NCBI GenBank assembly: GCA_044358835.1
Contig: JBIKNF010000001.1
Location: 124,001 to 188,000, forward strand
From: JAJTHC01 sp044358835
GTDB taxonomy: Bacteria; Cyanobacteriota; Vampirovibrionia; Vampirovibrionales; JAJTHC01
Direction: 5' to 3'
DNA length: 64,000 bases
Of the stretch, positions 8,504 to 15,717 are shown one piece after another. The stretch's first letter is position 1; every line of letters starts with the position of its first letter. The notes below the pieces were generated by a model. The model searched no databases. It had not been told where the DNA came from and was given only the letters and a program-made list of their open reading frames with translations. A program made the position numbers and the translations under genes.

Positions 8504-9313
8504 ATGCAATCACATTTTTGGGAAGCGCCCTTATTCGGTATGCCTGTTCATGTGAATACCTTAATTATGGTTGGCGTTGCCTTGGTGATTTTGTTGAGCC
8601 TAACGAAATTACTTACCGCTTCGCTGTCAATTCGCCCGGGTCGTCTTCAGATTTTTGCGGAAATGCTTTATGATTTTTGCCGTAGCATTACCTTTTCTTC
8701 AGCTGGTAAGCGAGGAGATGCCTTCTTGTATTATGTAGGCAGTGTCTTCTTCTTTGTCTTGACCTGTAACTTGTTGGGTCAATTCCCTTTGAAGATTTTT
8801 GAATTGCCTCATGGAGAGCTCATGGCGCCTACAGGAGACATCAACGTCCCCGCAGGGTTGGCTTTGGGTACTGTGGTGATGTACTTTTTCTTTGGCTTAA
8901 AGGCTAAAGGTCTCAAGTATTTCAAGCATTATTTGTCCCCCTTGCCTGATTTAATGGCAGGGCAGTCGTTGCCGGTGAAGATCACGTATGCCACCTTCTT
9001 TTGGCCCTTTATTTTGTTGAACATCGCTGAAGACTTGACTCGGCCCGGTTCTTTAATGATTCGACTGTTTTGCAACATTTTTGTGGGTGAAATTTTAACG
9101 GGTGTCGCTCATAGCGCGTCTCATTACTTGTTGCCTATTGCGGTTATGGGCATTGAATTATTTGTCGCGGTGGTTCAAGCGTACATCTTTGCCATGCTCA
9201 CGAATATCTATATTAGTTTATTGTCTGAAGATCATGATCACCATGAAGATGGCCATGAAGCTTCCCATGCCTCGCATGCAGAAGCCCAAGCGTCTTCTTT
9301 GGCGGTGGCCTAG
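8504..9313 (+). CDS. atpB: F1Fo ATP synthase subunit a
   Basis: Subunit a forms the proton half-channels of Fo against the c-ring. The 269 residues contain the conserved helix SLMIRLFCNIFVGEILTGV with the essential Arg (RLFxN), the DLTRPGS segment before it, and the last helix MLTNIYISLL. TTAGGAGAACACC precedes the ATG at good spacing. After the last helix there is a 25-residue tail rich in His, Glu and Asp (EDHDHHEDGHEASHASHAEA), not usual for this subunit. The gene sits between atpI and the c subunit as in cyanobacteria. Confidence 0.95.
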   Translation: MQSHFWEAPLFGMPVHVNTLIMVGVALVILLSLTKLLTASLSIRPGRLQIFAEMLYDFCRSITFSSAGKRGDAFLYYVGSVFFFVLTCNLLGQFPLKIFELPHGELMAPTGDINVPAGLALGTVVMYFFFGLKAKGLKYFKHYLSPLPDLMAGQSLPVKITYATFFWPFILLNIAEDLTRPGSLMIRLFCNIFVGEILTGVAHSASHYLLPIAVMGIELFVAVVQAYIFAMLTNIYISLLSEDHDHHEDGHEASHASHAEAQASSLAVA

Positions 9314-9365
9314 TTTTTTGTAAAAATGTCCCTCGTTTCATCTGTAAATATAAGGAGTTTAACAC

Positions 9366-9581
9366 ATGGAAGCAGCAACAACATACACCATTGGCGGGCC
9401 TTTGGCCATGGCCATTGCTACAATCGGCCCTGGAATCGGTATTGGTCTTGCCGCCGCTGCCTTTTTCAACGCCACAGCGCGTCAGCCCGAAGTTCGTGGC
9501 CCCTTGCAAGGCGTGTTTTTTGCCGCAGCCGGTTTGATTGAATTGATGGCCTTGCTTGGCTTTATTACCTTGTTCTTGTAA
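9366..9581 (+). CDS. atpE: F1Fo ATP synthase subunit c
   Basis: The c subunit forms the rotating membrane ring. The 71 residues make the standard hairpin: helix 1 with AIATIGPGIGIGLAAAAFF, the polar loop ARQPEVRG and helix 2 with FFAAAGLIELMALLGFI, whose Glu (in GLIEL) is the ion-binding carboxylate. The residue after Glu is Leu, not the Ser/Thr usual in sodium-binding rings, and helix 1 lacks the Gln of such sites, so proton coupling is likelier. AAGGAG lies 9 nt before the ATG. The assignment is secure. Confidence 0.96.
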   Translation: MEAATTYTIGGPLAMAIATIGPGIGIGLAAAAFFNATARQPEVRGPLQGVFFAAAGLIELMALLGFITLFL

Positions 9582-9672
9582 GAAATGTACTCTAGCCACG
9601 CACAACGCAAAGCCTCGTGCGTGGCTAGAAACTTGTTTTAAATGCGGATGGTTTAGATAAAGGTGTTTGCTC

Positions 9673-10101
9673 ATGTCTGAAAGTCTATTTCAATTTAATT
9701 TGACGCTACCTATTATTCTGGTGGTGTTCTTAGGCTTTTCACAAGTCATGCGAATCCTATTTTTTGAACCGATTGCCGCCATCAAGGCCGCGCGAGCAGA
9801 AGCCGTGTTGCAGAAAAACCATCAAACGGACACGGACACCGCTTTTGTGCTTGAACAACAAGCCCAGCTCAAAACCGAAGAGTTGAAAACCCAGCGCTTG
9901 ATTCAAGACGCTTACCAAGCCCGAGTGCTAAAAGCCCAAGCGGAATCCGCGAAAAAGCTAGTGGCCCATAAGGCAGAATTGGCCTTGACGTTAGAAGCTC
10001 ATATTCAGCATGAAACGCAAGCCTTACAAGCCCGTCAAAACGCGTTAAGCGCTGAAAAAGAAGCCTTGGTTCAACGCATTACAGAAAAATTATTACGTTA
10101 A
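9673..10101 (+). CDS. atpF2: F1Fo ATP synthase subunit b' (first b-type subunit)
   Basis: A 142-residue peripheral-stalk subunit: one N-terminal membrane helix (FNLTLPIILVVFLGFSQVM), FFEPI just after it, then a long Ala/Gln/Glu/Lys-rich coiled coil. ATG 9673 is preferred over the in-frame TTG at 9667, since AAAGGTG lies about 8 nt upstream. The next gene is a second b-type subunit. A b'/b heteropair placed between c and delta is the arrangement of cyanobacteria and other phototrophs; most non-phototrophs have a single b. It joins F1 to Fo with delta. Confidence 0.88.
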   Translation: MSESLFQFNLTLPIILVVFLGFSQVMRILFFEPIAAIKAARAEAVLQKNHQTDTDTAFVLEQQAQLKTEELKTQRLIQDAYQARVLKAQAESAKKLVAHKAELALTLEAHIQHETQALQARQNALSAEKEALVQRITEKLLR

Positions 10102-10153
10102 CTGAAAGAGTCCTTCTTGAAGAAGGCCCTATTCCACACAAGGAACGCTCGGT

Positions 10154-10768
10154 ATGTTATTCTCTGTTCCCTTGGTTCATCATCAAGCCAGTAACACCGC
10201 CTTAGACTGGCTGAGTATTTGGCATTACTTGGGTGAAACCAACCTGTTTAATGTCCTCGTTTTGGTGGGGCTGGTGGTCTTTTTCATGAAATGGAAAAAT
10301 ATCAACATCGGGGAAGGTTTGGATGCTAAAATTAAAGAAACCGTCATTGATCTTGAAAGTGCGGAGCGTCTTTCGGAAAATGTGATTGAAAAAAAAGAAG
10401 CGGTGCTCAAGCGTTTAAGCTTGGTTGAAAAAGATCGCCAAAAACGCTTGCATCAAGCCGAAGAACGCGCAGAAGACTATAGCCGTAAGCTGATTCAAGA
10501 CACTCAAGCCAAAATCCGCAAATCTACAGAACGCCAACACGCGCAAAAACGCTTACAGTCTAGCCATCTTGAACGAGATATGGTTCAACGCTTTGTCAGT
10601 TCTTTGGACGCCCGTTCCGTTGAGCGCCTGAAAGATTCGGTGGATGAAGCCACGCATCTTCGCTTAATTCACCATGCTTTAGACGATATTGAAGCCATTT
10701 ACACACCAAGCGCTCCTGTTCAAGGCCTTCCCGTTGCACCCTTCGCGAAAGGAGCTCCCCACGCATGA
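10154..10768 (+). CDS. atpF: F1Fo ATP synthase subunit b
   Basis: The second b-type stalk subunit has 204 residues. A hydrophobic helix near residues 33-48 (FNVLVLVGLVVFFMKW) follows a longer N-terminal segment, then a highly charged coiled coil runs to about residue 185 and a short Pro-rich end follows. ACAAGGAACGCTCGGT precedes the ATG. It overlaps atpH by 4 bp (ATGA), so delta is probably translated by coupling. It forms the peripheral stalk with b' and delta. Its sequence is poorly conserved, as usual for b, so helix-plus-coil and gene order support the call. Confidence 0.9.
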   Translation: MLFSVPLVHHQASNTALDWLSIWHYLGETNLFNVLVLVGLVVFFMKWKNINIGEGLDAKIKETVIDLESAERLSENVIEKKEAVLKRLSLVEKDRQKRLHQAEERAEDYSRKLIQDTQAKIRKSTERQHAQKRLQSSHLERDMVQRFVSSLDARSVERLKDSVDEATHLRLIHHALDDIEAIYTPSAPVQGLPVAPFAKGAPHA

Positions 10769-11328
10769 GCCACGACACCGTTTCCAAAGAAGCCTTAAAT
10801 CAAGCCAAAGGCTATGCCAAAGCCCTTTTTGATATCGCCACAGAACACGGCGTGCTGCCTGAGGTGCATCATTCCTTGGCTCAGCTCGACTCCTTATTTC
10901 ACCAAACGCCCGAAGCGATTAAGCTGTTCTTGCAACACGAAGCCATTGCAGGCGAAGCCCTTGAAGAAGCGTTGTCTCCTTTTGTGCTTCAAGCCGATGC
11001 TTGGGTCGCCAAGACCTTAAGACTCATGTTCAAACAAGAACATTGTGCAGGTATCCCGGCCTTGTATCCGGCGTTTTTACCCCTGTATGAAGCCTCTCAG
11101 TCAATTGGGCATGTTCAGGTAAGTTCTGCCATAGACTTAAGCACTGAGCTGCGTCAAACGCTTGAAGGGCGTCTTAAAAAAATCTTTCAACTGTCTCAGG
11201 TGGTCGTCAATTACCATGTCGATGTCGATCTGTTAGGGGGCCTGTATGTGGAATACAAGGGCCTGCGTTTTGACGCTACCCTAAAACGTCAACTCGCGCG
11301 CTTTGAAGAAGCCCTGTCTCAAGTATAA
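10765..11328 (+). CDS. atpH: F1Fo ATP synthase subunit delta
   Basis: Delta (OSCP) caps the alpha3-beta3 head and binds the b stalk. The 187 residues show the family start AKGYAKALFDIATEHGVL and the C-terminal signature VVNYHVDVDLLGGLYVEYKGLRFDATLKRQL in its usual form (D-x-x-L-L-G-G). The ATG overlaps the end of the b gene. Length is normal (about 180). The order b', b, delta, alpha, gamma is complete here. Confidence 0.94.
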   Translation: MSHDTVSKEALNQAKGYAKALFDIATEHGVLPEVHHSLAQLDSLFHQTPEAIKLFLQHEAIAGEALEEALSPFVLQADAWVAKTLRLMFKQEHCAGIPALYPAFLPLYEASQSIGHVQVSSAIDLSTELRQTLEGRLKKIFQLSQVVVNYHVDVDLLGGLYVEYKGLRFDATLKRQLARFEEALSQV

Positions 11329-11390
11329 GGCCCTTGGCCTCTAAATTCTCTGTTTATCCTCCCCATTATTTAATTGAAAAAGGAAGTACA

Positions 11391-12914
11391 ATGACCATTC
11401 ATAGCACGGAAGAACTTTCTGCCCTACTCCGCCAGCGCATCGAAGCGTTAGATATTCATGTCAACACTGAACAAGTGGGGACTGTTTTAGAAGTGGGCGA
11501 CGGTATTGCTCGCCTTAGTGGATTAGACAACGCCATGGCAGGCGAATTGGTCGTTTTTGAAGACGGCCACAACACCAAAGGCATGGTACTTAACCTTGAA
11601 GAAGAAACGGTGGGTGTCGTTATTTTGGACAGCCCATTGAATATCCGTGAAGGTCTGCGTGTGCGTGGTACGGGGCAAATCGCTTCAATCCCTGTGGGCG
11701 ATGCCATGATTGGGCGCGTGGTCAATCCCTTGGGTGTGCCCTTAGACGGCAAAGGCGATATTGAAACCTTTGAAACCTTCCCCCTAGAACGCAAAGCCCC
11801 CGGAATCATTGAACGGAAATCCGTACATGAACCGTTGCAAACGGGGATTACCGCCATTGATGCCATGATCCCCATTGGACGCGGCCAACGTGAGCTGATT
11901 ATTGGGGACAGACAAACCGGCAAAACCGCCATTGCGCTCGACACCATTATTAACCAAAAAAGCAGTGACGTCATTTCCATCTACTGCGCCATTGGCCAGA
12001 AAAACTCAACCGTGGCTCAAATCGTCAAAACGCTTGACGAACACGGCGCCATGGAAAACTCCATTGTCGTTGCCGCTTCTGCCACAGATTCCCCCTCTAT
12101 TCAGTTTTTGGCCCCTTATGCGGCGGTGGCCTTAGGCGAATACTTCATGAATAAGGGCAAGCACGTTTTAGTGGTGTATGACGATTTGTCTAAGCACGCG
12201 GTGGCTTACCGCACGCTTTCGTTGCTCTTGCGTCGTCCTCCCGGTCGTGAAGCCTACCCAGGTGATGTCTTCTATCTGCACTCTCGCTTATTGGAGCGTG
12301 CTGCTAAGTTGAACGATGAGCTGGGTGCTGGTAGTATCACCGCCTTGCCTATTATTGAAACCCAAGCGGGTGACGTCTCTGCCTACATTCCCACCAACGT
12401 CATTTCCATTACGGATGGTCAAATTTTCTTGGAATCCGATTTATTCAACGCTGGCATTCGTCCTGCCGTAAACGCAGGTATTTCTGTGTCTCGTGTGGGC
12501 GGTGCGGCACAAACCAAGGCCATTAAATCAGAAGCGGGTCAATTGCGTTTAACGCTGGCTCAATACCGTGAACTTGAAGCGTTTTCTCAATTCGCTAGTG
12601 ATCTGGATCCCGCCACACAAGCCCAACTCAAACGGGGCCAGCGCTTGGTTGAACTGCTCAAGCAACCGCAATATGCCCCGTATTCCGTGGCTGAAATGTA
12701 CAGCTTACTTTTGGGTGCCAACAAAGGCGTGTTAGATTCACTTGAACTCGAGCAAGTTTTGCCTTTTGTCAAAGCGTGGCTCACCGCGTTTAAGAGCTTG
12801 CACAGCGATTTGTATGAATTGATTAACACCGGCAACAAAGTAGAAGACGCCAAAAAAACGCAATTACTCAACTTAATGCGTGACTTGCGTGACAGTCAAT
12901 TTTCGGCTGAATAA
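11391..12914 (+). CDS. atpA: F1Fo ATP synthase subunit alpha
   Basis: Alpha carries the regulatory nucleotide sites of F1. The ATG at 11391 has AGGAAG 5-6 nt upstream and gives 507 residues; an upstream in-frame start at 11334 is less likely. Motifs seen: GRGQRELIIGDRQTGKTAIA (P-loop, about residue 170), IYCAIGQKNSTVAQ, RPPGREAYPGDVFYLHSRLL and SVSRVGGAAQTKAIK. The next gene is gamma; the beta and epsilon genes are not in the window, as in cyanobacteria where they form a separate operon. The assignment is secure. Confidence 0.98.
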   Translation: MTIHSTEELSALLRQRIEALDIHVNTEQVGTVLEVGDGIARLSGLDNAMAGELVVFEDGHNTKGMVLNLEEETVGVVILDSPLNIREGLRVRGTGQIASIPVGDAMIGRVVNPLGVPLDGKGDIETFETFPLERKAPGIIERKSVHEPLQTGITAIDAMIPIGRGQRELIIGDRQTGKTAIALDTIINQKSSDVISIYCAIGQKNSTVAQIVKTLDEHGAMENSIVVAASATDSPSIQFLAPYAAVALGEYFMNKGKHVLVVYDDLSKHAVAYRTLSLLLRRPPGREAYPGDVFYLHSRLLERAAKLNDELGAGSITALPIIETQAGDVSAYIPTNVISITDGQIFLESDLFNAGIRPAVNAGISVSRVGGAAQTKAIKSEAGQLRLTLAQYRELEAFSQFASDLDPATQAQLKRGQRLVELLKQPQYAPYSVAEMYSLLLGANKGVLDSLELEQVLPFVKAWLTAFKSLHSDLYELINTGNKVEDAKKTQLLNLMRDLRDSQFSAE

Positions 12915-13012
12915 GTCGTCTTTCTCGACGCCTGTTCCTTTAAACCGCGCTGAAGTCTTGTTCAAGCAAAACGTGGTTTGCCCCATTTACGTTAATAAGG
13001 GATCCCTTTCTT

Positions 13013-13933
13013 ATGGCCAATTTAAAAGACATTCGTACCCGCATTAAAAGCATCAAAAATACGCAGAAAATTACTCAGGCCATGCGTATGGTGGCGGCGG
13101 CCAAGGTACGAAAAGCCGAAAATAGCTTGAAGCAATCGCGCCCCTTTACGGCCTTGTTGGAATCGATGTTGTTGCGGATTTTGCCTGAACTTACAAGCCA
13201 TGCCGATGCGCTAAAAGAATCGCCTTTTTACAACGCCTTAACGCCCCGAACAGTTAAACGCGTGGGATTGTTCGTGGTGGCGGCTGATCGTGGGCTCTGT
13301 GGTTCTTATAACAGTGCGATTTTAAAGAAATTAAACCAGATTTTAACGCAGTATCACGCCCAACACATTAACGTCCGGTTGTACTTGGTGGGCAATAAAT
13401 CCATTCGTTATGTGGCCAAACAATTTGCCCATTTAGAAGTCTTGGCCCACAAGCACAATATCGCGTTGCCCGTAGAATACATTCACGCTGAAAAAGCGGG
13501 GCATACCTTAATTCAAGCCTTCACTCAAAACCGCGTGGATCGCATTGAAATGCTCTACACCCAGTTTAATAACATGGTTTCTTATGAACCGATGCACAAG
13601 GCCGTTCTGCCTTTAAATGTCGAAGCGCTAGAAAAAAACGTCGAAAACACAGAAGTGACGGCTTCTGCCTTGACTTCTGAACTAGAGTTTGAACCGTCCC
13701 CTGTGGCCTTGGTTGAAGAAATTATTCCCATGTACGTCAAACGCCAGTTGTATAGTGCGTTACTGGAATCCATGGCCAGTGAGTTGGCTTCTCGTATGAC
13801 GGCCATGGCCAACGCCACAGACAACGCCAAAAGCCTCATTCATCGCTTAACGCTTGTGTACAACAAAGCGCGTCAAGCCGCCATTACCCAAGAAATTATG
13901 GAAATTGTGGGCGGAGCCGAAGCCTTAAAATAG
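13013..13933 (+). CDS. atpG: F1Fo ATP synthase subunit gamma
   Basis: Gamma is the central rotor shaft. The 306 residues start ANLKDIRTRIKSIKNTQKIT and end with ASELASRMTAMANATDNA and YNKARQAAITQEIMEIVGG, both diagnostic. Between LPLNVEALEK and ELEFEPSPVAL only about 15 residues are present, where phototroph (cyanobacterial and chloroplast) gamma has about 35; the regulatory insertion of phototrophs thus seems absent. GGGATCCCTTTCTT precedes the ATG, with a weak ribosome site. A terminator-like hairpin overlaps the stop codon, and the cluster ends here. Confidence 0.96.
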   Translation: MANLKDIRTRIKSIKNTQKITQAMRMVAAAKVRKAENSLKQSRPFTALLESMLLRILPELTSHADALKESPFYNALTPRTVKRVGLFVVAADRGLCGSYNSAILKKLNQILTQYHAQHINVRLYLVGNKSIRYVAKQFAHLEVLAHKHNIALPVEYIHAEKAGHTLIQAFTQNRVDRIEMLYTQFNNMVSYEPMHKAVLPLNVEALEKNVENTEVTASALTSELEFEPSPVALVEEIIPMYVKRQLYSALLESMASELASRMTAMANATDNAKSLIHRLTLVYNKARQAAITQEIMEIVGGAEALK

Positions 13934-13943
13934 GCTCTTTTTT
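13919..13943 (+). terminator. probable terminator of the atp cluster
   Basis: AGCCT-taaaat-AGGCT (13921-13936) is followed by CTTTTTT. The hairpin overlaps the atpG stop codon. The stem is only 5 bp, so strength is uncertain. Confidence 0.5.
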
Positions 13944-14035
13944 GGGATTTCTCGCTCCGTTTTGAGCTGGCGCTTGGGGGTCTTTGTGCTTGTACGTCGG
14001 CTTGTGCAACGATTTAAAAACCAAGACGCAAGGTC

Positions 14036-14068
14036 TAGGGAGATTGCCACGCTACGCTCGCAATGACG
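14036..14068. repeat. REP-like palindrome
   Basis: GATTGCCACGCTACGCTCGC followed by AATGACGG has ATTGC/GCAAT arms (14043-14047 and 14060-14064) around a CG-rich centre. It resembles the widely dispersed 'GATTGC...GCAATGACG' intergenic palindromes of many bacteria. Only one copy is seen here. Confidence 0.5.
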
Positions 14069-14076
14069 GACAGACA

Positions 14077-14395
14077 ACTTGCCGACAACGCACTAAATGC
14101 GAGGCTTCCGAGACATTTTGCGGACGGCAGGAACGGAGATAGGGCGAGGAGGTGGGGACAAGAACTTTCTCATTCACGAAGTGAATCTACCCCTTTAGGA
14201 TGGAGAGGTTGGGAGAGGAAACCAACGGTTTTCTTTCCCAAGAGAAGCTTTAGCTTCGACATGAAGGGGGGATTTTCAAGGGGGGACGAAGGGGAGGAGA
14301 AACGCAATGCGTCCTTCCCCGTCCCCCCTTGAACGCATTTAGAGGTGTCGGAGAACCTTTGTGCGTCCAAAGGTCTCTGACAGCACCAGCTATAA
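14077..14395 (+). repeat. GC-rich dispersed element, long copy
   Basis: Begins AACTTGCCGACAACGCACTA and ends in AGGTCTCTGACAGCACCAGC. Internal inverted arms CTAAATGCG/CGCATTTAG lie near the ends. A shorter copy in opposite orientation lies at 20588-20805 and lacks about 110 nt in the middle. The extra segment holds two small hairpins: ATTCAC-gaa-GTGAAT (about 14172-14186) and GAAGC-ttta-GCTTC (about 14243-14256). Confidence 0.75.
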
Positions 14396-14447
14396 ACGAA
14401 GCAAAAAAGCCAAAAGAAATATCACTTTATCAACATAAAACCCTTTA

Positions 14448-14837
14448 TTATTCTTTGTCCCAAATAAACGGGGGCTTACCGTAATGCCCGTAAAAGTCGT
14501 TTTCCACCCCAAAATGGGCATCAGGCAGTAAGTAATGCATGCTAATGGGGTTCAGGTGCTTGGTAAAATGTTCCAAGACTTTGCGTTGAACGGGATGCGC
14601 ATCCACCCCCAAAATATCACGCACCAGCACAATCTCTTCTTCCCCCGCTTGATTCACTAAGCGGACGTGCGTTGCGGAAAGCGCTTGCATGCAACATCCT
14701 CGGCAAATGCGCCGAAACGTCAAGTAAACATCATAATACGGCGCCTTTTCTGCCAAAGCAAGCATGCTCATCGCGGTAAAAAGGCTCAAGCCAAGCATCC
14801 CCAAATAGAGTATTTGCCAGCTTCTAAGGCGTTTCAT
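14448..14837 (-). CDS. small membrane-anchored or exported protein, unknown
   Basis: I do not recognise this 129-residue protein. From ATG 14837 (MKRLRSWQILYLGMLGLSLF) it has one N-terminal hydrophobic helix that could be an uncleaved anchor or a signal peptide ending near LALAEKA. Two or three close cysteines follow (RRICRGCCMQA), then a charged domain rich in His/Asp (GVDAHPVQRKVLEHF). It begins 14 bp inside the end of the upstream CDF metal-efflux gene on the same strand, so the two are probably one operon; the C-x-x-C-C cluster and histidines fit metal contact, but this is inference. Confidence 0.65.
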   Translation of the reverse strand: MKRLRSWQILYLGMLGLSLFTAMSMLALAEKAPYYDVYLTFRRICRGCCMQALSATHVRLVNQAGEEEIVLVRDILGVDAHPVQRKVLEHFTKHLNPISMHYLLPDAHFGVENDFYGHYGKPPFIWDKE

Positions 14838-15603
14838 GGGGCTGTTCTTCTGCATGAAGTAAGGGATGTTCAAAGGCCTTTTCGCTAGGGGCTTCTTGAA
14901 GACTCTGCCACAGGCTTTTGACAAAGCCAATTGAAACCCACGTCACCAGCCCCGCCACCAGTAAAGACATCAGCGCATCCATCCAAAGCCAATGAAAAAA
15001 CAACACGCACAGGGCAGAAATAATCGCTGCAATGGAACCCATTGTATCACTTATTACATGCACATACGCCCCTCGAATGTTGACATGATGGTGGCTGTCT
15101 TGATGCAACAAGTACACCGAAAGGGCATTGACCACAAAGCCACCCAAGGCAATCCACAGCAAAAAATCCCCTATAATCACAGGGGGATGCTGAAGCCGGT
15201 GCACCCCTTCTTGCCATAAAAAAACGCTCATCCCTACTAAGACAAGGGCATTACAGCCTGCGGCCAGCCGTTCAATCCACCAGGCCTTTCGGTAGTCGTG
15301 ATTTTTTTGCACATACAGGCTCAACATCGCGGCTAAAAAAGCCAGCAATAAGCCAGACGCATCGGCCAGCATGTGAACCGCATCACTCATTAAGGCCCAG
15401 CTATGCGTCTGTTGTGACCCAAAAAATTCCACCCCCGCATAGCCGAGATTCAGCACAAACACGATGCCTAAAATGCGGATTTGAGACCACGAACTCAAGA
15501 CAAATCCATGCACTTGGCCCCGTTCACACGGGCCGTGATGATGCGAGGCACAATCCTGCGGTGCTTCAGAAGGCGATGAAGAAGCGGGTAAATGAACGTG
15601 CAA
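14824..15603 (-). CDS. cation diffusion facilitator (Zn/Co/Cd efflux)
   Basis: CDF proteins export divalent metals in exchange for protons. The 259 residues show about five or six membrane helices with HSWALMSDAVHMLADASGLLLAF (helix 2, H-x-x-x-D metal site) and GAYVHVISDTMGSIAAIISAL (helix 5, second H-x-x-x-D). An N-terminal His/Cys segment (CASHHHGPCERGQVHGF) could bind metal. It ends soon after the last helix, so the cytoplasmic C-terminal domain is short. The start is a TTG at 15603 with no clear ribosome site; no ATG lies upstream in frame. It resembles ZitB/CzcD. Confidence 0.88.
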   Translation of the reverse strand: MHVHLPASSSPSEAPQDCASHHHGPCERGQVHGFVLSSWSQIRILGIVFVLNLGYAGVEFFGSQQTHSWALMSDAVHMLADASGLLLAFLAAMLSLYVQKNHDYRKAWWIERLAAGCNALVLVGMSVFLWQEGVHRLQHPPVIIGDFLLWIALGGFVVNALSVYLLHQDSHHHVNIRGAYVHVISDTMGSIAAIISALCVLFFHWLWMDALMSLLVAGLVTWVSIGFVKSLWQSLQEAPSEKAFEHPLLHAEEQPHETP

Positions 15604-15670
15604 GGGGGGGATTCTTTCTATGCGCAGTGGTGGGCATTCTGTTTTTATTGTAACGTATTTGGCCAGATTA

Positions 15671-15679
15671 TGCTAAACT
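15671..15679 (+). promoter_or_regulatory. extended -10 promoter of proA
   Basis: TGC-TAAACT 39 nt before the proA ATG, in the context TTATGCTAAACT. No clear -35 is seen. Confidence 0.45.
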
Positions 15680-15717
15680 AAATAATCATCACCCCCATTT
15701 TATAAGGCAAATGACCC

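Larger units (their letters stand above)
13944..14447. other. intergenic repeat-bearing region after atpG
   Basis: About 500 nt without a convincing gene. It contains a short palindromic repeat (14036-14068) and a long GC-rich element (14077-14395). Short open frames on both strands at 14063-14370 lie wholly in the element and have no ribosome site or recognisable sequence. Confidence 0.65.

Noticed and set aside
9213..9674. 153-residue reverse frame over the ATP synthase a/c region
   Set aside because: Overlaps the secure c-subunit gene wholly; shadow of a codon-biased gene.
14063..14370. Short frames on both strands in the GC-rich element
   Set aside because: Entirely inside a repeat, no ribosome site, no family; the other copy does not keep the frame.
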